Assembly (NCBI GenBank): GCA_017871115.1
Contig: JAFCIZ010000007.1
Span: forward strand, 1,550,001 to 1,614,000
Length of the DNA stretch: 64,000 nucleotides
DNA from: Cunninghamella blakesleeana
Taxonomy: Eukaryota; Mucoromycota; Mucoromycetes; Mucorales; Cunninghamellaceae
Direction of reading: 5' to 3'
Under the pieces are notes generated by a model. It saw only the letters and a program-made list of their open reading frames with translations, made no database searches and was not told the origin of the DNA. Positions 49,234 through 60,450 of this stretch are shown here, one piece after another (the stretch's first letter is position 1; each line of letters starts with the position of its first letter). Made by a program: the position numbers and the translations under genes.

Positions 49234-50307
49234 CTAATTTTGATCCATTTTAACTTTGCTAAACTATACATATAAAAAAAATAAAAGAAATAAAAACAAT
49301 AAAAATCAGTAAATATATATTCTTAATAATGATATACAGTATCTATATCTATTCCATTGGCACATGCTATTTGTTATGAATACTTACATCCATTTCAGGG
49401 TGCTGCTTTTTAAACTTTTCAAACATTTCCTGCTTTTTCAAAGTATCGCTGTCGGGTTTATTCATTGCTTTTTGTCGTTGATCAAACTATTAAGGGTATG
49501 AAACGAAAGAAAGAAAATGAATTAAATCATCATCATCTCTTTTACTCTATTTATATATATCACTTTTTTTTAGTTTTGTTCAATATTATCTACCATCATT
49601 TTTTCAACCATAGAACGAGTTTCACCATCTAAATCGTCTAATTTTGAATTTTCAGGTTGTATTTTTTTTGTATTAATTTTTGGAGCTGTTGTCACTACGT
49701 GCTCCCACCATGTCATTTGATTATGTTTTTCTAAATGAACAATAACTTCTTTTTGATCTTCTATAGACCAAGTGCTATCGTCCACTTTTATTTCTTTACT
49801 TAATTCACCCTGTATATATAAAAGAGAGAGAAGAAGAAGAAGAAGAAATGAAAAAATAAAATTATTATTGTCACGATTATTATTATTTTTTTACTAACAT
49901 TCTATGCCTATAATTTGATATTTCCTATATATATTACCTCAAGAATAGCTGGTTGCCCTTTAAGTGCTACTTTAATATTCTTCTTTTTTAGCACCACTTC
50001 TAAATCCCTACCTCTTGTACCTTTAGGAACTGGAATGGTTATACTAACGTCTTGTAAAGTTTGTTTCCAACTAAATAATAATAATAATAGTAAATAGATT
50101 TTATGCGATAAATATATTATTTTATTAGTGAATTGATTATTCATATTTTATTTCTTTATATTGTACAGTGATTATTATTATTAGCATATATTATTACGAA
50201 TAAGGTAAAGCGGCTTGTTCAGCGTCTTCACGAGCTTTTTCTTCCTTGTCATATTTTTCACGTTCTTCAGGTGTCATATCATCATAGTTTTTATTATTTT
50301 CAGACAT
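49234..50307 (-). CDS. NUDC: NudC, nuclear migration / Hsp90 co-chaperone protein
   Basis: NudC is a CS-domain co-chaperone that stabilises dynein regulators (LIS1/NudF) needed for nuclear movement along hyphae. The chain starts [20 protein letters not shown] (ATG 50307-50305). The CS domain begins [20 protein letters not shown], then [14 protein letters not shown] and DSTWSIEDQ, and ends with the signature [10 protein letters not shown]-terminal helices follow ([30 protein letters not shown]). The last exon, after donor GTAAGT and acceptor TATAG, encodes FSKVKMDQN and stops at 49236-49234; it matches the conserved DFSKAKIN end. Five exons, about 190 residues. It is the short fungal form without the animal N-terminal coiled coil. 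Confidence 0.95.
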
Positions 50308-53300
50308 TGTGTATTTTACGACTTTATATTTATTTATTTATTAAAAAAAGGAAAGGAAAGGAAAAGAAAAGAAAGAAATGGAAAGTGATAATTTTTATAA
50401 AAAAAATTAAGACGTGTTTTAATCCCCGTCATTTTTTTTATTTAGTGTATTGAAATACTTAAAAAGATCCAAATTACGAGGATTTATAAGGATTAAATAG
50501 ATAGTTTGACTTAATAACAAACCAAAATAAAAAGATAATATTAAGAAATTAAATAACAAAATTATAGTTATCAAAAAATTAACAACTGAGTTCAATAAAT
50601 GTCAAAAAAATTATATATATGAAAGAGCTCGTTTTTTATTAGAATTAAATTTTATGATGATTTTTATATGTGAGCTGAATTTGGAAAATTGTTAAACGTA
50701 AAAAATAACTTTTTGATTTTTTTATATTTTTCAAACACAACACATTAGTAAATATATTTTTTGCATAGAGTAGAATATATTCATTCTTTTGAGCTTAAAT
50801 TGATGATATAGTACCTGTAAAAGCAAATAAAGTTTTTTGTTATTTTTCATATGAAATGATTAATTTTTTTTAGATATTATTTTTTTAAAAAATGATATTT
50901 TCATTTTTTTTAATCATTTTTTTTTTCAATTAATACATAATATTAAAAATAATATGATTTGATTTATTAAAACCAAGAGATTATGAATCGTGCTTTGGGT
51001 TATCTTTTATAATAAATATGTATTAAAAAAAGGTATAAGAACGAGCTGTAAAATATTTTTTTTCCAAAATTTTCCAAGTTTCGATGAATCCTTCTACTAT
51101 TTATTTTTATATATAAAGAGTCCTTATGAAACTAATAGATTTCAAACCATCCCTAAACTAACCATAACTACACATCAGTCTGTTTAGTATGACCCTTTTG
51201 AGTTTTTCTAATCTAGCACGGCAAAATAAAAATACTTCAAATTACTTGTTTACTTAGCTAACTACGATATTTTGTATTGTCACTCGCTATGTATTTCTTA
51301 TTAGCCTGTCATATATCTCATCGAAGTATATCCTTCATTATATTTTCCTTTATTTATCTCTTTTTCTCCTTGACAGCAGAATTAAAAATATGATAAAACA
51401 TATAAGTCTTCCTTAGCTTGTTTAGTCATAGCTGATGGATTACCATCATATATATTGGTTATATATACCCTATATGTATCGATTAATTTTTTTATGGCTA
51501 TTAGTATAAGATTTTGATTCAAAAAACATATCGGGACTCGATTTACACTCATCTCACTAATGAAAGACTTTATTTAAATTTACATTAAATTCAATTGCTC
51601 TCCCTTTTACTATCTTTGGCGTTCTATCGACTATCTATATTATAAAATTATACTTATCATCATTAGAACATAGAGTATAAGAATTTTATTGAAGGATCCT
51701 CTAGTTTTTTGTTTTAAGTTTAATTTTTTTAAGGAGGCTAATTAGTCATCTCAAACACAATATAGTTACTCAAAGTAGTTAAGTTTTTTACTTGAACGAT
51801 TGTGTCTTCTTTTGTATCTATTGAATTACTTCTGCTGTATTCGATAACACTTTCCTTTCCGTCTTCAAACAAAATATTAATTTGATTCAATATCGTATAG
51901 ATAATTAGAAACAATACTAATTTGATAAACAAATAATAATAAAAATAGGAAAAATGACATTCCTTGCTTTTTATGCAAGTTTGACAAGAAACTGTTAAAG
52001 AAAAAATAAATTCGTACAATACACTTGAAAATATGACAATACAAACACTCTAATTTTCACATACAATACATCTATTATTAGGTGATTTAAATAACATTAA
52101 ACTATTCTACGAAAAAAAAAAAAAAAAGTAATGGACAAAAAAAAATGGTAAAGTAAATTGAAAATACTATATATATATATATATATATATGTTTTTTAGT
52201 ATTTGATTTAATAAACATTTCAGAATAAGTGGTTAAAAAGAAATAATGATCTAATTTCTGAAATCATTTCCCTTAAAGATAAAGAACATGTAGATCATAT
52301 TTTTTTCAAGAAATTGAATAATAATAATAAAAAAATTCAATTTTAAAGGAAATATACCTTTTTTTATTATTGATTAATTTATTTCGTCATGTCTAAAAAA
52401 TATTCTTGTTATTAGCATTTGTGATTACAATATCTTTTCAAAATGGTATAATAAGTGATAATTTACTTTTAATTTGTACTGCTCTTAAAATTAACATAAA
52501 GCACAAAACAGTAGTAGCATGGATTGTTAGATAGAGTAGTGAGCAATCAGGACAAACAAAGCTTGTTAGTTTTCCGTTCCATTTGAAATATAATATACTG
52601 AATCTAATTGTAGCATCTTTATAACCAATGGTCATGGGTAATCTCGCTCTTTTCGAAATATACCTTGTTTAGAAATAAATACTATAATTGACAAAGCTTT
52701 AGTGGGAATAGCTAAAAACGATGGTGCTCTATTAGTTTTTGATTGCGCAAAATATAAATAAATTTTTGTTTCTTATTTTTTATTTTTTATTTCCATTATT
52801 ATGAATTACAAAAAGGATTATAAACAAATAAATTATTACGACTATAAATAATATATTCTATGTTATAATAAATAGTTTGATTTTTAAAAATTTTATCTGA
52901 ATATTTCATACATAATTAAAAAATAAAAAATAAATTAACTTTTAGATATAAAAAGCTAAAAAACTAATATTCTTATTATTATTGGCTTTGATTTTCAAAA
53001 AAATAGAGTAGCAACTTTTTTTGTTGTCATGTATCTTATCATCCTCGTTATTATTATCTATGTAAACTATTTCTAAACATGTATTTTTATGGATATTTTA
53101 AAAAAAAATAGTTTTTTTTTCTTAAAGATATATGTAACTTTTTTACTGTAAAAATCATTCATACTGTAAAAATAATACATATAAATACATTTAAACTTCA
53201 TTATTCATATAAACCTTTCATAAAGTTATATTTATCATACAAGTTATAAATAACCATACAACAATAATTTTACCATTCATAATACAAACCGAACACCCAA

Positions 53301-53379
53301 ATAGTATAAATAGGACCCTTACTTTAACGATCAAATAAAAAACCAACCAAAAGCTTCATTAATACATTTAATAATTTTA
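50308..53379. other. Gene-poor AT-rich region (about 3.1 kb)
   Basis: No supportable gene. Short open stretches look like decayed coding DNA: a minus frame at 52019-51738 with a hydrophobic segment followed by ILFEDGKESVIEYSRSNSID; a minus frame at 52635-52438; and a plus stretch near 52685-52760 reading ALVGIAKNDGALLVFDCAKY. None has a recognisable family or a complete structure. A (TA)n run of about 12 units is at 52168-52190. Confidence 0.45.
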
Positions 53380-53444
53380 AAGCACTAATTTTTATAGAGT
53401 TTTAATTGTAAATAAATTTTTCAATTTATAAAATTTTTATTTTA

Positions 53445-53592
53445 ATTTTTTGGTTTTAATAGTCGTAGATTTTAATTTGCAACCAGCGTTAGGTACACCA
53501 GTATAATCACAATATTCAATTTTATTATGAACATTTAAAAATTCATTACAAGCTTTAGCTACACTGTCAGTACAGTCTATTTTAATATGCAA
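53445..53592 (-). pseudogene. Truncated copy of the 56521 cysteine-rich secreted protein gene
   Basis: Read on the minus strand it encodes CTDSVAKACNEFLNVHNK then IEYCDYTGVPNAGCKLK and a short basic tail. This aligns with the C-terminal 40 residues of the intact gene at 56823-56521 (CTSLLTEDCNNFLKVHNK, IAFCDYTHLPKASCGLK). The N-terminal half, including the signal peptide, is missing. The flanking 3' sequence (53390-53450) also matches that of the intact gene, so it is part of a larger duplicated segment. Confidence 0.75.
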
Positions 53593-54129
53593 CTATTGAA
53601 CTAACTTCCAACAAAACTGCTTAATTGACTTTCTATTTTTTTAAAAAAAATTATGATCAAAAATACAAGAATGGTAAATAAGCTATTGATCAAACAAAAT
53701 AATCAATTCTAAAAACAGTTAATATATAATTTTTTATTTACATAATAAAAGTGGTTATATGCATCAAAATAAAGTTGATCTAAAATTTTTGTATAAATAC
53801 ACTTTTTACAATAAACTATTAGTATTTATTTTAGTTTTCTGTCTCGTTTTTTATTATTTTTCATTATAATTATTTTTATTTATTATTTTTCAATTTATTA
53901 TATTTTTGATTATATTATCTTAGTATATTCATTTATAAAAAAAAATTTAAAAAAAGAGAATGACCTGCAAATTTTTAGTTCCGGGTGTATGACGAGTACA
54001 AATATGCGTTCCAATTTAAATTAGGGAAATCGCATTGTTGCACAATACTTTATGTAGATCATTTTTTCAAAATTTATAAAAAATTCAATTAAATTAAGTA
54101 CAAATTCTTGAACACGGTTTACAATATAA

Positions 54130-54680
54130 ATTTAAAAGAACTTAATTCCGTTCTACTAAAAGAAATAATGAAGGAACTATTCAAAACCCATACAAAAATG
54201 TAACGGAGTGAGTTAGTAAAGGTTTGGATTACTTCAATAATTATATTTTTTACTGGCAAGTCAAATTTCCGTATTATTATAAAAAGTAATGCATGATTCC
54301 TAAAGGCAAAACGCCAATTGTACAAATTCCAAAGACAAATAATGTATTCAACATAGGTATTAGTGCTATACGGTCTATCCTAATCAAAAAAAGTAGAAAT
54401 AAAAAGCCAAATAAATCTCGATCTAACAAAAAAAAAAGCGAGATAAAAAACGGAGAAAAAAAACCCCCCCCCAGTAAAATTTCTACGGCAACTCATTACA
54501 TAAAAATTTCAAGTGATTTACTAGATGAATTTTATAAGTATATTATTATGAAAAACAATATTTTTGTTATGGACAGCTCTTTTATTCTTAAAAGGAAAAA
54601 CATTAAAGAAAATATCAATAAAAGAAATTACAATATTGTAAAAAAAAAAAAAAGGAAAAAAGAAAAAAAGGGCTTTAAAA
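54130..54680 (+). pseudogene. Tc1/mariner (IS630, DDE_3) transposase remnant, copy A
   Basis: The stretch from 54293 opens KGKTPIVQIPKTNNVFNIGI, the central block of DDE_3 transposases that follows the first catalytic Asp. A Lys-rich spacer leads to TATHYIKISSDLLDEF and IFVMDSS, where Asp at 54572-54574 is at the second catalytic position. The usual His that follows (MDNxxxH) is lost, and the sequence then dissolves into Lys runs. Upstream (54130-54290) the remains of the DExxF region are present only in shifted frames. It sits exactly where the duplicated secreted-protein segment ends. Confidence 0.6.
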
Positions 54681-54834
54681 AGACTGGATTTTTAACACAA
54701 ACCTATTTTTGTTTTTTTTATTATTTTTATAATAGAAGAGTACATAGTGTTATAAATATACTATTAAACTCATGATATGATTTTATTACTATTTAAAAGG
54801 TCACCAGTATAGATTATATAATAAATTGTGTTTT

Positions 54835-55440
54835 TATAGACGAGAATGGTTTTTATACTCATAAAACGAAAATTCGTGGCTGGTCTAAAGTAAGGTACAC
54901 ATGCTATTTCTAAGGTGTCAAAAAATAAAAGTTTCAGTCAATATATTTATTACTGGATGCATATCCTCATGAAGAAATTACAAATTTATATTAAATGAAT
55001 CCGCTCAAACAAATTGATGCAGAAAAAATTAAGAAAAAGTTTCCTCTATCTGACAATGAGAAAAAAGAAATACAAAAGATAAAGATGGAAAGCCAAAGAG
55101 AAATATTAACAAAAGTGCAACTAGCTATCGTGTAGTAAAATTCATAGAATAAGCCATGGATATTTTGCATAAGCAAGGAAAATGAGGTGTTTACATTGTC
55201 ATGGATAATTGCAGAATACATCACTCAGAATTTGTTATAGAAAGTATAAAGAAATATGATTGTAAGCCATTATTTATGCCACTGTATTCACCTTTTTTAA
55301 ATCCTATTGAAAAATACTGGACAAATATCAAGTCAAACACAAAGCTACATCTTTTATCAGTGAATGACCTACCCCAAGGATAGTGGCTGCTTGTAATACT
55401 ACTTTTGTAGAAGATTGCTAAGGGTGGATTAGACATTCAA
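54835..55440 (+). pseudogene. Tc1/mariner (IS630, DDE_3) transposase remnant, copy B
   Basis: It begins DENGFYTHKTKIRGWSK, with the first catalytic Asp at 54839-54841. It passes through several stops and at least one frame change. It then reads VMDNCRIHHSEFVIESI (second Asp at 55204-55206) and FMPLYSPFLNPIEKYW, with the catalytic Glu at 55309-55311. All three catalytic positions survive, but the frame is broken, so it is inactive. It differs from copy A in the spacer, so they are probably two elements of one superfamily rather than a simple duplication. I did not find convincing terminal inverted repeats. Confidence 0.72.
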
Positions 55441-55865
55441 TAAACTTATGGAACTATTATTTGTATAAATAGCAACTTTATTTCTTAAAATAGTAAAAAT
55501 AAAATATAGCTTTTCAACAGACATAAGTCTAGTGTTCAAATCCAATAAAAAAGAATCTGAAAAAAAATCGTATTTGTGTGAATTTAAATTAATATCGTTT
55601 GAATTCAAACGCAAAAAACCATATTTGGCTATTTTATTTTTGAATTTCGCCTCAATTGTGTGAGATTAGTTAATTAAAAAAAATAAAGATTTGAATGTAT
55701 TATTCTATAAAATCCAATGGGTTTAATTAAACAAAGGAAACGACAAATGGGAATAAAACTTAACTTTTTATTTTATTAAATTTTTTTTCTTTTTTTCTTT
55801 TTTCTTAAATACTATAGGGATTGTTGTGTATAAATCAATTCCTGCTGTATCTTGTCTAAACTCTA

Positions 55866-56264
55866 ATGAACCCTCAAGCTAAAGAATTTTTACCTTATAC
55901 TACTTTTAACGTAATTCAGTCTGTCACACCACCAGAATACTTAAACGCTGAATCTGAAGATTGTGATGGAGAATGCCTTATGCTGGTTGACAGGATAAAT
56001 AGAAATGTTGAAGCAAACAAGAAAACTACACTGATATCAAGATAGCAAAGAGAAAAATTATTAAATTATTGGAAAAAAAGGCAAGAAATAAGTTACAATA
56101 CTGAAATAGGCATAAACTGCGACTATTTGGAAAATTGCGTTGATATCTGGAAGTTAGAAAGGTTATTGGATAGAGTGAAAGCAATATTAAGTTCACAGAA
56201 TGTAATCTTGCCATTAGAGATGACTAGGACAGTTTCAGAAGAATATATTGGCCAAAATATGTAA
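55866..56264 (+). pseudogene. Unknown frame with N-terminal PAM2-like motif and one in-frame TAG
   Basis: ATG 55866 starts MNPQAKEFLPYTTFNVIQSV, and 59 codons later there is a TAG at 56043-56045. The same frame then continues 72 codons (REKLLNYWKKRQEISYNTEI, GINCDYLENCVDIWKLERLL) to TAA at 56262-56264. The opening (L)MNPQAKEFLP fits the PAM2 consensus that binds the MLLE domain of poly(A)-binding protein (xxLNxxAxxFxP). The second part is charged and helical. I do not recognise the family; it could be a decayed transposon protein or a host gene with a nonsense mutation. Confidence 0.4.
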
Positions 56265-56520
56265 AATACGTAAGCAAGCTGGATATGGATACCTTAATGA
56301 CGCGATCATTATTTAGAATTATATTTACCATCGGTCATTACTTCTATTAGTATTGTTTTAAAGTAATGTATTAGTACGTATACAACTTGGTTCTAATTTT
56401 ATTGTACTTTATCGAGTAGTATTTAAATTAGCTTATATTAATTAATTTTTATAGAAATTTAATTGCAAATAAATTTTTCAAATAAGACTTTATTAAAATT
56501 TTCAGGCTTTTAATAGTTTT

Positions 56521-56823
56521 TTATTTTAATCCACAACTAGCTTTAGGTAGATGGGTATAATCACAAAATGCAATTTTATTGTGAACCTTTAAAAAGTTAT
56601 TACAATCTTCAGTTAACAGGCTGGTACATGGAGTATCGCATGCAAAATAATCATTTTCACCGTCAAAATCCATACCACCAGAAAGGCAGCAAAATCCTTC
56701 TTCACAAACGTCCAACTTATGCTTGTTTGCAAATTCGTTACAGCTTTTTTGCTGTTCCGGTCCACATTGCTGAGTAAAGGCCTTTAAAATAAATAATGTA
56801 CTTAAAATAAATAAAACTTTCAT
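56521..56823 (-). CDS. Small cysteine-rich secreted protein (100 aa)
   Basis: An intronless frame with signal peptide MKVLFILSTLFILKAFTQ. The mature part of about 82 residues has ten cysteines in a regular pattern: CGPEQQKSC, VCEEGFCC, CDTPC, DCNNF, FCDYT and a final SCGLK. This suggests a disulphide-stabilised extracellular protein, effector-like or a cell-wall component. The function is unknown. A truncated paralogue lies at 53445-53592 and shares both 3' and upstream flanks. Its promoter has a tandem duplication of a TTTATAAAAAAAAATC element at 56850-56890. ATG 56823 is the only sensible start for the signal peptide. Confidence 0.75.
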   Translation of the reverse strand: MKVLFILSTLFILKAFTQQCGPEQQKSCNEFANKHKLDVCEEGFCCLSGGMDFDGENDYFACDTPCTSLLTEDCNNFLKVHNKIAFCDYTHLPKASCGLK

Positions 56824-56849
56824 TTTTTATATAATGTTTTAAAAGAGGT

Positions 56850-56892
56850 GTTTATAAAAAAAAATCTTTGGGATATTTATAAAAAAAAATCC
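56850..56892 (-). promoter_or_regulatory. Duplicated TATA-like element upstream of the cysteine-rich secreted gene
   Basis: On the plus strand TTTATAAAAAAAAATC occurs twice, about 24 bases apart, within 70 bases of the minus-strand start codon at 56823. It is TATA-like in position only; function is inferred. Confidence 0.35.
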
Positions 56893-57714
56893 TTAAAATT
56901 ACGATACATTTTGAACAGCTTTTAAATTTGCCCCTTAATTATTTTTTTAAAGGCTGAACAGTGCATATGTAAACAGGAAAGATGATTTTATTTTTAATTC
57001 AAATAACGGATTTCACATATAAATGCTGGATGAACAATTAGATTTTAAATGTCCTTAATAGAGATATTGCACAAAATACCATACCCATAAGAAGAATAGT
57101 TTTAAAAAAAGCAAAACACGACATTTATCCTAATGAAGTGTGAGGGAAAGAAGAAAAAAAAAATAGATTCCAAAGCTATTCTGAACGGCAATAAGAAAAG
57201 AAAATTTCCTTTTCCTATAATAGTCCGTTGCTTCACGTATTCTTATTTTTTTTTAAAAAAAAAATGGCGTATTTAAATGATTAAGGATATATTACGAAAA
57301 AAATAATGTAAACAATATAATAAAATAAAGATGATCTAAAATATTTGTAAAAATCAATATTTATTTTCAAAATCATTCTTTATTTTTAATATATCTTATA
57401 TTGTATTATCATAACATCTTCGTTTATAATATCTTTTTTTTTAAAAAAAAAATGAATGTAATTTTTTAATTTCTAACGGAGAATGAGGACGAATAAGATT
57501 TTCCAGTTTAAATCATAAATTGCATTGTTGCACGATATTTCAGTAGATCATTTTTTCAAAATTTATATAAGAAATTCTATCCCGATTTAATCATTTTGCG
57601 AGTACATTAACAGAGAGAGACCATTTGTGCTCATGAAAAAAAAAAAGTAATAACAATCAAGATTTTCATTTATCCTTCCTTCCTTTCTTTTTAATTTCAT
57701 TTTATAAAAAAGAA
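56893..57714. other. Divergent spacer between two secreted-protein genes
   Basis: No gene is seen. The part 57340-57580 is similar to 53760-54090, sharing GCATTGTTGCAC, AGTAGATC/TGTAGATC and CATTTTTTCAAAATTTAT in order. It is thus the upstream half of the duplicated segment. Confidence 0.5.
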
Positions 57715-58280
57715 ATGCGTTTAATTCAATCATTAAGCTTTATTTGCATTAGTTGCAACTACTTTTGCTTAGTTCTAGGTAAAGGTGCCTATATCACTTC
57801 TCCCAGACAATACTCTGATAAAGATTTCACTGCATCACCTGCTGATTCTAGTATCTTATTGATGAACAAAGTAGTGTTGAGCCTGATCAAGGTCAACAAT
57901 GGAATATAACTATTAATAGAAAAATTAGTGAAAATCAATATATATATATAATATTGTTAATGTTAAAAAATCAGAGAATGGTTACCTCTGATTAAGTCGT
58001 AGTAATGAAAGACTATTAGCCTCTACTACTTCTAAATATGGTAGTGCTGATTTATTTAAAATACAACAAGGCATCGATAGACTTGATACTATTTTCACTG
58101 CCTATGATTATGTATACTTATTTAGCTATAATGAAAATATTTTTGGTGGTCAATCAACTATAAACGGCATTCCCAGCTATGATTCCGTCAAGTTATTTTT
58201 GGAAAAATTTCATTTCCTTAAAAATATACTTTATTCTTTAGCTTTTAGTTTATCTAATTTATTTAAAAAAAATAAAAAAT
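57715..58280 (+). pseudogene. Broken secreted-protein gene
   Basis: It starts with a signal peptide (MRLIQSLSFICISCNYFCLV) and KGAYITSPRQYSDKDF. The first frame stops at 57907-57909. From about 57850 a different frame carries on with sensible sequence (SVEPDQGQQWNITIN). Further on, a stretch SRSNERLLASTTSKYGSADL and GGQSTINGIPSYDSVKLF is preceded by an in-frame TGA near 57991. So at least one frameshift and one nonsense codon break it. The short strand-rich repeats ending in QW are weakly reminiscent of beta-trefoil lectin-like folds, but this is not established. It is divergent from the cysteine-rich gene. Confidence 0.5.
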
Positions 58281-58380
58281 AAAATAAAAAATGATCAAGT
58301 AAAATATACATATATAAATATTATAATGAATTCTTTATTAAAAATGCTAATAAAAACAATATCAAAACAAAATATTTTCG

Positions 58381-58596
58381 TTACAAGCCAAGTTTATTGC
58401 AAATTAAATGGTCAGAAATATCTAATTTTGTTCCATTTCTGCAATCATAGGATGTTTTGCCTCCTTTCAATTCACATTTAATATTAAGTCCTACTGATGT
58501 GGAACATGCAACAGTACAGCATGTTGCTTCAAGAGGTGTACAACAAAATGTCGTACCAAAGAAGAATATCAGCAATAAAAAGTAAAATTTCAACAT
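58381..58596 (-). CDS. Small cysteine-rich secreted protein (71 aa)
   Basis: An intronless frame with a strongly hydrophobic signal peptide (MLKFYFLLLIFFFGTTFC). The mature peptide of about 53 residues has cysteines in CTPLEATCCTVAC, IKCELKGG, YDCRNG and LICNKLGL. The CC-then-spaced-Cys pattern suggests three or four disulphides, as in hydrophobin-sized or effector-like fungal peptides, but the eight-Cys hydrophobin spacing is not matched. Its 3' end faces the broken plus-strand secreted gene. Function is unknown. Confidence 0.65.
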   Translation of the reverse strand: MLKFYFLLLIFFFGTTFCCTPLEATCCTVACSTSVGLNIKCELKGGKTSYDCRNGTKLDISDHLICNKLGL

Positions 58597-59514
58597 GTTA
58601 AAAACTAAGAACCTATCAAATAATTAAAACACTATCTTGCTTCTATTTAAAAAACAAATAGTTATTAGCGGTGATTAATATTATATATATGTTTATTCAA
58701 ATCATCTTTATCAAATATAAGGTTAAAAAAATGAGGACAAGAAGGGAAAATATATATATATAAAATGACCCAAGAAAGTATTTTATAGATTGATATCTTT
58801 TTTTTTGTTTGATAATAAATTTGTGATCTTCAAAGTGTAACGCCAAGTATTAATATCTTTTCCCACAAAAGTCAAAATTTACCTATAAATCCGAAGCAGG
58901 ATATATAATATCCATATCTGTTATCTTGATACAAATATGAAAAGCAAGGAATTTTCTTTTAAATTGATTGCAAATTCAATAAGGAAGCAAAGCAGATATT
59001 AAAGACCCAGTTTAGAAGTAGTGTAATGTAGAATTTTTGTGGCGTTGTAGATCTTAATCTTGATGGAGTAAATATATATGCACAAAGCACTAAGCTGCCT
59101 ACAATTATAAATAATATTACTTGAGCAAATTAAAAAATTCCTCCTCTTTTTTTTTATAAATGCATTATTTTTAATAGTTCATCCAAAAAGGCAACTTACT
59201 TAACTATATAAATTCTTGAATAACTTCCAACATCTGAATAATTCAAAATTAAAAAAGTGCAGATCATTTCCTTTTTAAGGATTGAATTTAAATTATGATT
59301 GAGCTTTATATCGATTCAAATTTGGAAAGTATTTTGTATAGTCATTTTGGGGTGAGCTATTAAAAAGAATTCTTGCGTCGAAATAAATTCTAACAGAATT
59401 TGTGAAGACACTTGAATACAAAATAAGAAATATGATTGGTATATATCTTCTTTATTTAAAAGTCAGCGAAAATTTAAATATTTAATCTTTTTCATTCAGT
59501 CAGCACCACAAGAA
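58597..59514. other. AT-rich spacer before the DIRS element
   Basis: No gene is seen. The left end of the DIRS element, with its terminal repeat, should lie somewhere here, probably after 59000, but I could not delimit it. Confidence 0.45.
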
Positions 59515-60450
59515 TGGGTTCTACTAATAATAATCAAATACCAAACTGATGAATTTAATAATATGCAACAACGTATTATATAATTAGAACAATTAATACA
59601 ACAAAATCAACAGACTTACTCTACAACAGAACAACAATATAATGTCACACAAGACAATACTCAACCTATGGAACAACAATCCCCTTTACACTCACTAGAT
59701 ATCAGATCCACTCACTCTTGGCAACCTCATCCAGATTTATGTGAGATTCTCTTGTTAGATTATCCATTATTTACAATACCATCACTTTCAGATGAAGAGA
59801 GAAAAAATATTATTGAACAATATCCTACTATTGAATCTATACAATATCAGCCTCCAGATACCATACCAGAAACAGCTAAGAAAATGTCAAAATACCATTC
59901 TAAACAAGATATGTCCCTAAAACGTTTACAATATATCTTATCAGGAGTCATAAGCCCCCTTGATGTTTTATGCCATGAAATATCTCAGGATTTAGATAAT
60001 GATAACTCTCAACGCTATCTTCACATTCTTGCCGATTGTCGTAGATTGTTACCCTGTCCTCCAACATTAATAATTTACGTAATAATATTGCATTACAAAC
60101 GATTAATCCTTATTTTACAGCTACACCTACTCAAAATAATTATACAATGACACCAGCAGATTTCCAAGCAACTATTGCTCAACAAACAGCCACTTCACAA
60201 GCTATGCGTGATGCAAATAAATTTGTTAATAAAAGACGATTTACTTTTCAAACCAACAACAACAATAATAACAACAATAATAATTACTCACAACACACAC
60301 CATCTGGTCAGTTTTTTCAATCAGGTCCATCCTCTCGGCAGGGCAGTTACTACAACAACAATTCCAACAAACACAGAGGCACATTTCACCACAACAACAG
60401 CAACTTCAACAAAGGAAATTACAACCCATTCCATACACAACACCAATAAA
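59515..60450 (+). pseudogene. DIRS gag-like protein (broken)
   Basis: It begins MGSTNNNQIPN and soon meets stops (59548, 59581). It reopens at 59668 with SWQPHPDLCEILLLDYPLF, QYLHILADCRRLL and similar. Near 60057 the frame shifts; the continuation (60147-60449) is TPADFQATIAQQ then an Asn/Gln/Ser-rich tail (RRFTFQTNNN). The DCRRLL then NINNLRNNIAL arrangement is what DIRS ORF1 proteins show just before their low-complexity tail. No zinc knuckle is seen. Confidence 0.6.

Noticed and set aside
51738..52019. Minus-strand 93-codon frame with a hydrophobic segment
   Set aside because: No family, no signal-peptide start, no splice partners; kept only as a note in the intergenic description.
54119..54325. 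Minus-strand 68-codon frame over Tc1 remnant A
   Set aside because: It is the antisense of the transposase remnant, whose plus-strand motifs are recognisable.
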